DNA of 64,000 nucleotides from Brachynemurus nebulosus (lineage: Eukaryota > Arthropoda > Insecta > Neuroptera > Myrmeleontidae), in contig JAPWDM010000017.1 in assembly GCA_035578155.1 (NCBI GenBank), forward strand, positions 1,698,001 through 1,762,000, given 5' to 3'. A program made the translations under genes and the position numbers. Below the pieces are notes generated by a model. It ran no database searches, was not told the DNA's origin, and worked only from the letters and a program-made list of their open reading frames with translations. Positions 38,617-51,209 of the stretch are shown here, piece by piece. Each line of letters starts with the position of its first letter. Within the stretch, counting starts at the first letter, position 1.

Positions 38617-40042
38617 CAGTGGTTTCCAAACTTTGCGCACTAACGCCCCCCTATAAAACATTTTACCTCTGCCCCCCCTCTGGAAAAAATTTATAAACAA
38701 TTCATAAATTATTTTTTTACTGAAAAAACTCATATTCATGGCAGACGACAGGTCTATACTACACTTTAGAGGAAACCGTTGATCAGACACGTATTCGATA
38801 CTTACGCGCTAATATCACTCTGACCGCTTGAGAATTGTTATTGTTAAAATATTACGTACTGTAGCGAGCAGAAAAATCAGTGTTAAGAGGTTAAATTACT
38901 TTCTTTAGCAAAAAAACCTGATTTATTCCAACTTTTGGAAATTTTTTTCTTTTAATAAATGCTTATAGCTAGTACCTGAATAAAGGAATTTAAAAAAATG
39001 AAACTTCAACGTCTGACAGTGGTTTAAACAAAAAATTTTGATTTTTGGTAAAAAATTTCGTGTTTTCGTTGATTTTCATGTAATGAACGGAAACAGTAAT
39101 TTTTCGTTCAATTATAAGCCATAAACATCAACTAATAGAAAAAAATTTGTTTTTTATATTAGGTAAGAATTTTACGAGTTACTCTGCCAACGGCAACAAA
39201 TCAGCAATTTTCGAAAATTAGCTGCCAATAGCCTAATTAATTTTTTTTCATAAGAATTTTTTTAGTGTCTCAAAATAATATATGAGTATGATAAAGTAGC
39301 AACTTAACCCTAATTTTTAACAAAAAGCGACCACGAGCGTTCTAGTGGCTGATTTTGCTTTTAATCGATTCAAAATTTAAAAAGGAATAAAAAATTTCAA
39401 TACTATTTTTTTCCCAAGTGCCGACGTCGGCATTTGAAATTAATGAAAGTATTAGGTAAGATACATGTATAAATTTTATATTTGTAGTATTCTCTAAGCA
39501 CGATATATAAAAAAAAAAATTATAACAATTTTTTAGAGAGAGAAAAAACTATTGAAAAATATGATATTTTAGAATGAATACGTAGACTAAAATCAAACAT
39601 TTATAAGAATACTTGTCAAATTATTTACTCTTATAAATTTTTGGCATTGAAGCCGTGGTTTAATCAAAAAATAGTATTTGAATTTTATATTTTATTTTAA
39701 ATTCTGGATCGATTAAAAAAAAAACCAGCCACTAGAACGCTCGTGATCACTTTTTCAATTTCTAAGCATATTTTTAAGAGTAAGTTTCTAGGCTATGAGT
39801 AATATGCCAAAAGTTGAAATAAATTATATTTTCTTACATTGTAAAAAAAATCGAAAAATAGTGTTTTTTTTTTTTTTGCTAAAAAAAGACCCATGTAACT
39901 CTAATATAAAATGTCTATTATTTGATAATTATGTTTGAGCTCTTATTCTTAAAACCATGATTTAATCAAAACGGCAACGATATTTTCAATTAACCTGCGC
40001 CCCCTGGCGAAAATTCCGCGCCTCCCGGTTTGGAAACCGCTT
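38617..40042. mobile_element. hAT-type element, non-autonomous, exact 8-bp TSD
   Basis: The left end cagtggtttccaaactttgc and inverted right end (aagcggtttccaaaccggg) match the CAG-GGTTTCCAAAC style of hAT termini. Identical 8-mers atgtataa flank both sides (38609-38616, 40043-40050). An inner inverted pair (cgagcgttctagtggctg at about 39332 and its inverse at about 39733) lies within. No transposase frame is present in the 1,426 bp. Confidence 0.85.
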
Positions 40043-40478
40043 ATGTATAATATATTGCAATATCTGTTCAAATACTTGTCTATGCAAAGATATTAGGTTT
40101 TATATACATAGTTTTAACAGTTTAATGGATACAAAACTACAAAATACAAATACAAATAGCTAGCTATACAATAGTTCGTTTTTAAGGATTTATTAAGTGT
40201 GCTTCAATAGAAAATGTGTAACTTGCCTCGGGCGTAATTATTTTGAAATTCTCTGTAGATGGTTAAAATAAGATACTGAGATCCTTGCTTAAAAATATTA
40301 ATATCGACCTATGTTATCGATGTTTCCAAAGGAGTTATTTAAGTAACCAGTTACTGGGTATTCCAGTCATTGGCGATATTTGTTATTTTTCTATACCAGT
40401 TATAAAATAACAGTTACCGATATATCTCTCATCTCTAATTTGAAGTAACAGAAATCCATAAATAGCACATCTTGATCT

Positions 40479-40587
40479 TAGCGAATTTCAAAAACTGGAA
40501 ATTCAGCTATTACAGCAGAAATAATAAACAAACAGAAAGGTTCCTAGAATACGAAATCGAAATGATATTCACTAAAATTTACATATA

Positions 40588-40667
<80 letters not shown>

Positions 40668-40945
40668 CGCGATAACTCTCGAACGAAACGTTTAATGCTT
40701 ACGATGCTTACGAAATTTTGTGTGCGAATTCGATTTTCCAAATCGTTGGATGAGTTCGTTAGCCAGACATGTCCCAGAAGTAGGTTTTTTGGGCATTTTT
40801 TGTCAACAAAATGAGTTTTTTGCCAGAATTAAGCAATTTTTCAAAATTTTTTTACACCAATCGGAAGAAAAAGCCAAATTGCGTAAAAAATGTTTTTGGG
40901 CCATTGCTCTACATAAATTACTTTCCGAGAAAAACTAGGAAATAT
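40479..40945 (+). mobile_element. Family A copy with (TA)n, 3' truncated
   Basis: Begins ttagcgaatttcaaaaactg, contains (TA)n at 40586-40664, then gataactctcgaacgaaac and gttcgttagccagacatgtc. The terminal hairpin word is not found downstream. Confidence 0.75.
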
Positions 40946-42190
40946 GTCGTTCTTTATTTCACTCGCACTCACATTCTTTTCTTTTGTCTCATTTTTTGCG
41001 AGCTAAATTCGAAAAAAACCGCTTTATAAGTAGCGTGTCATGATTTTTTTAATCCAATTTAACGATTCGGCTATATTCTATTTCTCTGTCAGTTAAATAT
41101 GTTTTAAAATGTATCTATTCCATTTTTTTTTTTTTTTTTTGAGAAAAAAATCACGACAATTTCTTTTATGTGATATGGTCAGAATTTAGATTATGTTTAC
41201 ACCTTACTAAAATTAATGAGTTTGCTACAATCGCATAAAAATTACGTTAAATCATATTCAAACAATAATATTTTTACGTAATTTCTATCCAAATGACAAT
41301 ACTATGTTATAATTATATGTATAAACACAGCATTTTACTGGTAAATAAATTTGCACATTCGGTTTTTTTTTTTTTTGGCAACAAAACAAATAATTTTAAA
41401 TTTTGAAAAAAAAAGTATCATACATTTTTGAAAATATTAAATATTTTAAGGCGAAAATGTATTAAAAAACTGAAATTTGTTTAACAAAAACCATAACTTT
41501 GCTCGTTTTACCTTAAAAATCTCGGAAAATTAAATATTCTTCCATAATTAACCCAAAAAAACATACAAGAGGTAACTTTTATATTTTTCTTGAAAATTTC
41601 AAAATAAAATGACGTTTGAGGTAGTGTTACAAATGGTTTTTTTATTTTGTAGAAACTGGTAAATAGAAATCGTAATAAATACTCGCCTTGAAAAAATCAA
41701 ACAAGTATTTAAAACAAAATACTATTTCTTAAAGAAAATATTAAAATTATGTACAAATGCTGTCCTTATAAACTGATATATTCTGTCCATCTTGAGCGCT
41801 GGAGCCGATTTTGAGAAGCTGAATTCCCTCCAGACGAAAGCTCATAGCGAATACACACATTTTTAAAAAATCCTTTTGAATTTCCCAACTCAATCATTAC
41901 AAATAAAATCTAAATTAAAAAATCTAAATGACCTGTTTTTTCTCAATTTTCTAGCATCAAGTCTAGGGGTAATTAACTAGGGGGTGATTGTGTTGATATT
42001 TTGATGTAAAATATAGTAATTTTAATCGTCTTCAAAATAACGTTTCGATTTTAACAATAAAAAATTTAAAAAAGTGTTTAAGTTCTGGCAAGATTGTCAA
42101 AAAGGGACTGAAATATTTTTAGATATTGATATATACAAAAAATATTAATGTGTTAAGTACTTGCTAGACTTATAGGTTTTATGGGTGGTT
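40946..42190. other. AT-rich intergenic DNA
   Basis: T-runs near 41125 and 41365. A GC-richer patch (41775-41850) has no recognised coding content. Confidence 0.35.
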
Positions 42191-42585
42191 TTAGAGAATT
42201 TCCAGAATGGAATTTAGCTATTACAGCCACTCTCATGATGCGACTTGAGCCCGAGACTATGGCAGAAATTTGTTTTGAGGTCCCTAGAAACAGAAAATAA
42301 TATTCACTAAAATTTATATATTATATTTGTATTTAGTCCCACACCGTTGGACAAGTTCGTTAGCCAGCCATGTCGGATGCCTGGACCATGGTTTTTTTGG
42401 TAATTTTTAGTGAAAAAAAATTAATTTTTTGCCAAAATTGTCTCAAGTTAAAAAATTTTTGCGACATTTATTTACAGCATTGGAAAGAAGAGAAAAAATC
42501 ACTTAGAAGGGTGAAAAATCACAGAAAAACGGATTTTTATAAATGGAAATTCGGTATGTTATGCAGGTGCTGCGACAGGGGTATT
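42191..42585 (+). mobile_element. Family A core copy, no satellite
   Basis: A 395-bp copy containing the head (ggaatttagctattacagcc), the block gttcgttagccagccatgtc and the terminal aaattcggtatgttatgcag, hairpin and gacaggggtatt. The (TA)n site is reduced to tatatattatatttgta. Together with 2324-2745 it defines the minimal unit. Confidence 0.75.
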
Positions 42586-42951
42586 TTCTTTTTTCTTTTC
42601 TGTTATTTTTGTATCAAAGTGACTATAGACACTATAGTAATTTAAAATTGCACGTCTAATTTTACTTCATTTTTTAATGACGTCAAACCATTTTTAGCTG
42701 ATCCGATCCATATTTATGATTCCACTTTATTTTTAGTAGGTATTAAATTTTAATTTAATCATGATTGTACTTCTTCGATTTGTTATTTTTTGAATGTTTG
42801 CTAGTTATCACGTGTGTGGTGTGTACTTAATCAATTTGACTTTTTTTTTAGTTTTGAACCTTGAACATTTTCTAACTTTATTCCTTCTTTCATGGGATCC
42901 ATTTAGTATGTAAGATATAAAATATTGTAATATAATTTATTTTAAATTGTC

Positions 42952-43283
42952 TGCACTCTCGAAACGATTTCTTTGTTCAAAGATTAAATTTTTTTTTAAT
43001 CAAAAATGAGTATATTTTTTGGATTAAAGAAATATTTTTTCGACTTTTTTTTTAATAGACTAAATTGTCTTCACTCTCAAAACGATTTCTTTGTTCAAAG
43101 ATTAAAATTTTTTTTAATCAAAAAATGAGTATATTTTTTGGAATAAAGAAATATTTTTTTGGCTTTTTTTTCAATAGTCAAAGAAATTGTTCCTTAAGTC
43201 AAAAAAATTTCTTCGTTGATTCAAAATAAAAAAATTAAAGATCTTTTAATCTTTTAACAAAGAAATCGTTTTGAGAGTGTAAT
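42952..43283. mobile_element. MITE with ends like cactctcaaaacgatttctt
   Basis: The left end at 42953 (tgcactctcgaaacgatttc), an internal near-copy at 43070, and the inverted right end (aagaaatcgttttgagagtg, 43259-43280) show an inverted-repeat element whose left half has been tandemly duplicated (about 117 bp). No protein. Confidence 0.65.
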
Positions 43284-43595
43284 AATGATTTTTGAAACGT
43301 CACAAAATTTACAAAATAAAAATGTTATTTTTTACAGTGTTTCATTTATTAATAGAACATGTATCATAAAGTAAGTTAAGTCTACTAAATTTAAAAATTA
43401 TCTTCACGTATAGTAGTGTAGTACCTAATCTTTAGGTACTTTTAAAAAGATAAACTTTAGAAATTATTTTTATATTTATATTTACTACACTAAATTCAAG
43501 AAAAATCATTTTATCTGACCTAAGATCATTTATTTGTATTTTGTATTATATTTTAAATACAATGCAAATGTTAATGTTGCGAAAATAATGTTTAA

Positions 43596-44094
43596 AATAA
43601 AAAAACGCCGTGAGCAGCGGGGCCCCATCACGGAAGTCGAATTTTTCGCTACATCTTCGGTATCTTTAAGATATCTAAATATGATTGAAAGTCTATAAGC
43701 GATTTGTCATTTTGGTGGTTTCAAAACTGATGATGCGTGTCCGGCTTTAAAAGAAGGTTAAGTTCTTAAGAGCTTAATTTCAGTAAATTTCAATTTTATA
43801 CCGATAGCAGTTAGCAGGAAAACGGCAACACAATTCGTACGAGGGCACTCTTACCCATGCTTATCCGCCAACTGCCTTTGTGTTTTATTTTTAAATATTA
43901 AAGAAGGACCTTAAATAGTGAACTGGGAGGCCTTTATGAAGATATTATTTCTTTACAAAAATATCCAAAATTTCTATTTTAAAATAAAACATAAAATGAC
44001 GTCAATAACATTTTTTGAATTACTTACATATTATATGTATTGCATTTGTGATAAATGATAGTAAGTAGTTAATTCACTTGTTTCTTTAAATTTA
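43596..44094 (+). repeat. Family C copy 2
   Basis: Complete copy with an intact cgccgtgagcagcggggccc hairpin start, lacking the ctgatcgggg segment present in copies 1 and 3. Immediately followed by copy 3. Confidence 0.8.
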
Positions 44095-44112
44095 TGCCAA
44101 CTGTATTATATA

Positions 44113-44640
44113 TGAAAAAAACGCCGTGAGCAGCGGAGCCGCATCACGGAAGTCGAATTTTTCCATTCATCTTTGGTACTGAATGTCTACAAGCGAAATG
44201 TGATAGAAAGTCTACAAGCGATTTGTCATTTTGGTGGTTACAAAACTGATGATGAGTGTCCGGTTGATCGGGGCTTTAAAAAAAGGTTTTAAGTTTTTAA
44301 GGGCTGAATCTCAGAAAGTTTCAATTTTGTGCCGATAGCAGTAAGCAGGGAAAAAGCCAACACAATTCGTACGAGGGCATTCCTACCCATGATTATCCGC
44401 CAGTTGCCTTTGTGTTTTATTTTTAAATATTAAAAAAGGAACTTAGATAGTGAACTGGAAGGCTTTTATGAAGATATTTTTTCTTTCCAGAAAAATCCAA
44501 AATTTCTATTTTATAAATAACAAAAATCCAAAAATCCTAATTTATAAATAAACACTGACTTTAATAACATTTTTAAATTACTCAGTATGTATGTATTTCA
44601 TTTGTTATAACAGCAAATTCACTTTCTTTTAAATTTTTTA
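44113..44640 (+). repeat. Family C copy 3, in tandem with copy 2
   Basis: The hairpin start reads cgccgtgagcagcggagccg; same block order as copy 1. Only about 20 bp separates it from copy 2, so the two are head-to-tail. Confidence 0.8.
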
Positions 44641-45182
44641 AAATTACTATTCGCCTACTTGTATTTAGAATAAAAATAGTGCATTTAAAACACATTTAGC
44701 AATAGCATTCAATTCCGATGTAAAAATGGGAGAAGTGGGGGGAAAAGTAATGTGGACTCCCTAAAAGGTACTAGCTGGATACTAACTGAATACACGTGCA
44801 AAATTTCAGCCCTCTAGGTTTCCTTAGAGAGTCTCTAGACGTGTTAGAAAACAAGCAAAAAAATTAAGGAAATATTGGCGTAAAAATCGTGGGGGTAAGG
44901 GTTAAAATTGAAACCTCCAAAAAACAGTGTCTGGCTATTAGCTTAACCTGTACACAAAATTTCAGCCCTTTAGGTTTATTTGGGGAGATTTAGACCCGAA
45001 CGAAACTGTTAAAAAACAAGTAAAATCATGTTCTTTTTGGTATAAAATTGGGGGGGGGGGTAGGGGTTAAAAGTCGAGACCCCCTCTCGACCCTCTAAGT
45101 AATTTGAACCCTCTAAGTTAATTCTGGGGGACTGTGGGCGTGCTAGATCTAGCCAAAATACTTCTTTCCCCCTCTACTCCCT

Positions 45183-45539
45183 CCAAATCATCCTAGAAAA
45201 CTGAATTTTGGATATGTTGTAGATAATTGACCGAAACATTATTTCCAAACGGTTTGGAAATGTTCTATTGTTTTAAACTTGTAATTTCATTATTTGACTT
45301 TATTTGGCGATAAATCTCAATATTAAGACCAGCAAAAAACCAAACCAAACCATTTTTAACCAATCTTCCTAATGTCGAAGATTGGTTGACATGTTGAAGA
45401 TTGGTTAAAAAATTCTGTTTGGTTTTTTGCTGGTCTTAATATTGAGGTTTATCGCCAAATAAAGTCAAATAATGAAATTACAAATTTAAAATTTTTTGGC
45501 AAAAATAGAGGTAACAATTTATTTTCTATTGTTTTGTTG
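45183..45539. mobile_element. Hairpin MITE inserted in family B
   Basis: Arms 45283-45360 and 45412-45487 are near-perfect inverted repeats (ggcgataaatctcaatatta and its inverse; ccagcaaaaaaccaaac). Copy 1 of family B (near 27350) is uninterrupted at the same position, showing the empty site between ctccct-like and gccccccaccaccccc text. Confidence 0.75.
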
Positions 45540-45685
45540 CCCCCCACCACCCCCTTAAAGGTAGAGTGTGGATCCAAAATTTAACCCCACTTTGACAGTA
45601 TTGTTGTGCATCGGAATGAGCCCCAGTTACCAAGTTTCAGCTCCCCCCGTACATAGGGGGCCCTACACATATCAAAAGGTAGCGG

Positions 45686-45689
<4 letters not shown>

Positions 45690-45740
<51 letters not shown>
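45690..45740. repeat. (TA)n microsatellite
   Basis: Pure TA tract at the family B internal position. Confidence 0.98.
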
Positions 45741-45742
<2 letters not shown>

Positions 45743-45880
45743 ACTTTTTTTTTCATAATCGTGTTCTACGGGTTTGAAAACGGATAGCGCCCCTAGTCTC
45801 GCATCTTCCCGTTCTTATCGTATAAGCTGTATAAGTCTAATTTTTTCAAGGAAAAATTCGACTAAAAATATGTTTAAAAG

Positions 45881-47875
45881 AAATAACCGTAGGTATGTGT
45901 TTTTTGAACACAATGTTTTTGATTGATGAGGGTAACACGTTATATAATATAGTACGGCACAATATTTATATAACAACACCATACAACAAAATTCCTCTCT
46001 CATTTATATATTTTGAACTGTTTTAACTTTCACCTTATTTCTGAAAACTTCATTTATTCAATCAATCCGTTTGACTGACACATTAGTAACTTTAGGTGCC
46101 CACTACCACTTCTAAAGGTATACTATTAATAAATACGTACGTATTTCCTTTAGTAAACATTCTGAAATGAGTCAGAGATAATTTTTTTTTTAAATGACTT
46201 AAAAATATACTTATTATGTTAATAAGAAAGAAAAACTTTTTCTGATTCTTTTCCGATTTCGCTTCTTTTACTATAAATAGTTGATAGTAAAGAGCTAAAG
46301 AGTACATTTCTCTCCATGGCAATGATTTAATCTGACAGAACCTAATTTAAATCGATTTTTCTTTGTATAAAGTCTTTTAGTTGGTGAAATAATAATAATA
46401 AATATTTTGCTAATTTTTCATAAAAAAAATAAAATAAAAATTGAAATTGGACTATAAAAATTGATTGTTTAATCTTTTTTTATCATTTTATGGTACTTGG
46501 GGAGCATTACCGATAAAAAAGGTCTAAATCGATATATAAACTTTTCATAAACAGCGACTGTTATTTTAGATTCAAAGTTCATTTATTTGTATACCTACTA
46601 TTAGTTGTTTAAGTACGTGAACGAATTTCGGTATGCTGTGTATTTATTGAGCACACTATTGATTGATGTGATTTTCCTATTTTTTGTTACAATTTTATTG
46701 ATTCGGACAAAAACAAAAAACAAATTGATTTTAGTAGATTTACGCAGATATTGCAAATTTTATAACGAAGCACAACAGAACTACACAACACTCATAATCA
46801 TTTATAAAAATATAACAATCATCAGAATCTAAAGCCTGCATTTTTGGGTGACTTAATTTACCAGAAAATTACCCATAAATGTAAGTGACACGTTCTCTAA
46901 CAAAGTCTGTAAAAATAATATCTTTAAAATAATTTCTAGTTTTTAGATATTTTTACAAACAATATTTTCTTTATTTGAATATCAGAGTTAATTGGTAAAT
47001 TTTATATATACCTATTTATAACTTATATTCAGTAATTATGCATCAATACTCAAATTACTTATAAAAGAACTAGGTCATATATATTATTATTCCCGTCGAT
47101 GGATAATTTTCGCTTCAGGGAAGTTTTCATTATTAAGGAACATAGGTATATTTATAAAAAGAAACAAATTAGCATAGAATCTATTTATAAGCTTTCATCA
47201 GATAAAAATGTTATAATTTCCATTGTCTTGATTCATTTTGCTATTTGTTGTTTATTCAAAATTTTCCCATTTTTAATTTAATTTATTTGCTAGTGTATCT
47301 ATCAAAATTTGTGACCTGCTTCACAGGTTTTTGGATTTTTTAAATTCCGCAAGTTTAGTCCAAGCAAGGCCATTCCCTAGGTATCGATTTTCCTAAATAT
47401 CCTTTCTACATATCCCAACCCTCATTTTATATTTTAACAGGAACAACCAATTTACCATGTATCCATTTGTTTTGGTAATAAATAATATATATTTGTTAGT
47501 CAATAAATAGTCTCAAACATTCTTTCTTTCTTCAGCATGCTTCTCAGTTGGGATATTTGTTTGTTTTATAAAAGTACTGTTTCTAGAATTGATTGCTGTA
47601 TATCGTAAGTTTTTCACATTTCTACTTAGGTAATACATATCTGTGTATGTAGAGACAGGTATCAATATACAGGATGTTCCGTTTGGATGTACATATACGG
47701 TTTCTATATCAAGTGACATATATACGGTACATATACGGTTTCTATATCATTGAATTTTCAAAAGACAAAAGTTATGGAACTGCCAAAAGGAAAATTGAGC
47801 TATTAGTGGGTGGCTTTGGGAGGCCAGAGTCCGAGGCTGTAATAGAAGTTTGAGATATATAAATAGTATTTTACA
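45881..47875. other. AT-rich intergenic DNA
   Basis: Hydrophobic frames at 46605-46832 and 47099-47281 are typical of AT-rich random sequence and lack a recognised family. A short direct repeat (tacatatacggtttctatatc) lies at 47690-47750. Confidence 0.35.
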
Positions 47876-48770
47876 ATATAAGTTCGGTAAGTTGCTTTTA
47901 CTGATCGAGAAAATGTTGCGAAAACGAGACCAGCAGGTCGAGTTTTTGCAATTTTCGAGACCAGTAAAGGCACTTAACGCATCGTGTATTGTATAATATT
48001 TTTTGCGCGATCTATTAGAATAAAGATGATATATTAAATAATAAAGATATATTAAATAAAAAATAAAACTCAGATAATATAAGTGAAATTTATATTTCTA
48101 TGTTATGACATAGAATGCCATGAATAAATATTATAAATATTTATACTAACTATAGCTAATACGAATCTTTGTAATGACAATTGAAAACTGTATTTTTAAA
48201 TAATAAATTAAGTGTTAATATTTAATTGATGGGAATATTTTTTTTTAAATTTTCTATTTAAAAAAAAAAATGAGGAAAATAGTTTGTTAAATTATAATAT
48301 TTGTGAGAATAATGAAATTGAGGAAGTATTTTAATTTTGGCTACAAATTTATTCTCGTAAAATGAAAGGAAGATTATGAAAACCACAAAAAATTTTAGGT
48401 ATTGACTGAACAACCTTTAGAAATGTTAATAAAATATGAAGACTAATGGCAACAATGATAATAATAATGTGCCAACTAGTGAAAATTTTCATATTAATCG
48501 ATTAATTTTCCTAATTGTCCAAATTGTACTTTTAATTTCAATATAAATAAATAATTACAATCATTTTTGAGCTAATTTCACTTACCGCACTCCTATTCAC
48601 TTACCGGGCACCTATTTTATGTACCGCATTGTTATTTTTTGGTTTCCATGGATATAAACATACGCTCGGGAAATGTAACTTACCAACATTGTCAACAGCA
48701 TCGGTAAATGCATGAAAATACACGATCGTGCAAAAAATATGTTACTATGGCTATTAAAATAAATAGTATC
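47876..48770 (+). mobile_element. Single arm of the palindrome element
   Basis: Matches the left arm of 14090-17352 (tacaatataagttcggtaag; catcgtgtattgtataatat; cactcctattcacttaccgg) but lacks the 14695-15108 insert and lacks the mirrored half. It ends after the central hairpin sequence. Confidence 0.8.
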
Positions 48771-48972
48771 TTATTTAATAAATTTTTAACACTGAGATCC
48801 TGAGATGTTGCCGATGGTAAATCCCACGGGGTGGGTAATAGGTATACGGCTAGTATGGAAATATTTTTCTATATTGATTTATATTGGCATTTAAATTATT
48901 TTCCTATATTGATAAATATTGTAGGTAAAAAATATTTTAGATAAAAAATTATGTGAGTAGCTTCTGTATTAG

Positions 48973-49150
48973 AAAAAACGCCGTGAGCCCCATCACGGAA
49001 GTTAAATTTTTCCCTTCATCTTCGGTATTGAATGTCTACAAGCGAAATGTGATTGAAAGTCTACAAGCTATTTGTCATTTTGATGGTTTCAAAACTGATG
49101 ATGAGTGTCCGGCTAATCGGAGCCTTAAAAAAAGGTTTTAAGCTTTTAAG
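48973..49150 (+). repeat. Family C copy 4, 3' truncated, hairpin loop deleted
   Basis: Starts cgccgtgagccccatcacgg: the CCGTGA/TCACGG stem is kept while about 11 bases of the loop are gone. The body matches copy 1 up to aaaaaaaggttttaag and then stops. Confidence 0.8.
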
Positions 49151-49493
49151 GCCTACCCGACTGTCTTAATACCCAAATTAGTAAAATTTGTTTTATGTAG
49201 ATGAAAAAAATGTATCAAAAAATTATTTATTTATTCATTTCATATTTTTGTGAAAATTAGTTTATTTTATTATAGGTATTTATTATCCTTTTGTGATTTA
49301 TTTGTTTATTTATTCATTTATTCTTTATAATTAAATAAAATAATCTTAAGTCGAATTTAATTAAAGTAAAATTTTAGAAAAGGAAATTGTCAAAATATTA
49401 TTGTGCAAAACACTTTTGTCACACACTTGTGTGTGTTTATGGAAATTCACTTCTATCAGTTAACATATAAACTGTATTATAGGTATATACAAT
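49151..49493. other. AT-rich intergenic DNA
   Basis: Poly(TTTA)-like text; no gene. Confidence 0.35.
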
Positions 49494-50056
49494 TACTCAC
49501 GAAAGTCTACGTACATTCAAGTAAATCATTAGTTATAGAATAAAAAAATTTATTGCGATATATTTTACAAACTTTAAACAATTTATCCATTCATTAAACT
49601 ATTTATTTAAAAGAAATAGAACAAAAATGTTGATTATTATAAATTTTATAACAAAAGCATCAATTTTATTAACAACAAAACACAAAAATCTACATGCACT
49701 TCATATCTTTATTAGTAAATATTAATAAACAACTTGATTAATATTTGGTAAGACCACCATTTGCTTTTATAACGGCTTCTAGTCTACGAGACATCAACTT
49801 AACTAATTTTTCAGACTGAATTTGAAATTGCCAACCATTCTTCAATTTTATTACTTTTCTTAGTAGTTTACGATTATAAATATTTCTTTTTTTCACTCAT
49901 CGTTTTAGTTCACCCCATAAATATTCTATAGGGTTTATATCTAGCCAATTCAATGCATTGAGCTGTAATTTTGCAAGGCTTTGAAATAAATTAGCTTTTA
50001 ATATTTCCAAATTTACTAACGATTAACACAGGTACCTACGTACACTTTCGTGAGTA
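49494..50056 (-). mobile_element. Tc1-like element, internally deleted
   Basis: The ends tactcacgaaagtctacgta and, inverted, tactcacgaaagtgtacgta are near-perfect inverted repeats beginning with TA. The remaining interior encodes only the C-terminus of a transposase on the minus strand (49738-49980). Confidence 0.82.
49738..49980 (-). pseudogene. Tc1 transposase C-terminal fragment
   Basis: The frame reads LNWLDINPIEYLWGELKR, a stop codon, then LLRKVIKLKNGWQFQIQSE and LMSRRLEAVIKANGGLTKY before the natural stop. The NPIE-x-LW segment carries the third acidic residue of the DDE triad, and RR-x-x-AVIKA-x-GG-x-TKY is the conserved tail of Tc1 transposases. The in-frame stop, the loss of the upstream DNA-binding and first two DDE segments, and the short element length show it is dead. 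Confidence 0.85.
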
Positions 50057-50529
50057 ACTATTATGTAACCAGAATATCCTGTATATCTATCTTTAGAAAT
50101 AAATAAACTATATTTGACTCTAAAGTTAGAAAAACTCTGTCATGTCCCTGTTGCCTCATTTATCTGTTTTGATGGGTACATGGATGGTTCTTTTAAACTA
50201 ACGAGTAGATGGTTGTGTTATTTTATAACATTATATAATTTTTTTATAAGATTTTACGTAATCACTTTTGCAATTCACACTTTTTAATATGAAGAAAGTT
50301 ATCGAATTTCAAATCAAAAGAAAAGATCTCAAATCCCCAAAAAAATTTAAGGGTTCCCAGATCCTTGACTATGGAACTTTAACAAAAGTTGGATCGTCAA
50401 GTTTGTAATGGCACGTTCTCATAGTTATATTAAATAAACTATATTTTGTTTCAAGTTGTACTGTATGTCATTCATTGAAGTAATATGCAGTGACCTTTCT
50501 GGATGGTTCACGCGAATAAAGCGAGCGTT
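50057..50529. other. Intergenic DNA
   Basis: No feature recognised. Confidence 0.35.
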
Positions 50530-51050
50530 ACTGTTTGTCAGAAAACTAAATTATTTTAGATGTATATAGGCTATTTTGTATGAGGTCCACTAAGGTCCTG
50601 AGGACTCAAAAGCAACAAAAATATTCTGCTTAACGGATTTTGAAAATTTCCACCCTTAGAAAACTAAATTGTTTTAAATGAATATAGGCTATTTTGTATG
50701 AGGTCTGCCGAAGTCCTGGTCACATAGAAGCGCCAGAAATAAACTACTCAATCGATCAAAGAAATTTTTTGCACTGTCAGAGCTATAAACTATTTTAAAT
50801 AGATAAAGGCTATCATGAGGTCTGCCAGGGTCTTAGTGACCCAAGAGCGCCGGAAATAAATTTGCCCACTGATCTTGAATTTTTTTACTTGTTCACAGGG
50901 TATGATATATAAGATCCGCCAGTGTTCTAGGGAATCCAAAAGTGTCCAAAAGTAGACTACACAACCGATTTTGAAAATATTTTCACTCTATGAAAAGTAA
51001 AATATTTTAGATAATACCTATAACGTTGAGCTAATTTTTTAATAAATTTT
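50530..51050 (+). repeat. Diverged family A satellite units
   Basis: Four or so units (ctaaattattttagatgtat; gaggtccactaaggtcctga; ggattttgaaaatttccac) related to 25020-26600 but much more divergent, with spacing of about 115-130 bp. Confidence 0.7.
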
Positions 51051-51209
51051 CCTTAAATACTACTGAAAATCCGGGAAAAGTGAATGTGAGATTAAAACTG
51101 CTCTCAAGGTTCTGCGAACCATCCAGAATGGAAATTCGCTAAAAATTAAAATAGGAAAGTATTTGCTAAAATTATCAATTTTATGACGATACAAATTAAA
51201 AACTGAATA

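Larger units (their letters stand above)
44697..45880 (+). repeat. Family B copy 2 with nested hairpin
   Basis: Colinear with 26672-27830, starting attcaattccgatgtaaaaa and ending ggatagcgcccctagtctcg, with (TA)n at 45690-45740. A G-run lies at 45051-45060. Interrupted by the hairpin element at 45183-45539. Confidence 0.75.

Noticed and set aside
46605..46832. Hydrophobic frame resembling a receptor segment
   Set aside because: AT-rich DNA yields Ile/Leu/Phe-rich frames by chance; no ATG, no splice signals, no family motif.
48953..49141. 62-codon frame in family C copy 4
   Set aside because: The frame is broken by stops in copies 1-3, so the repeat is not protein-coding.
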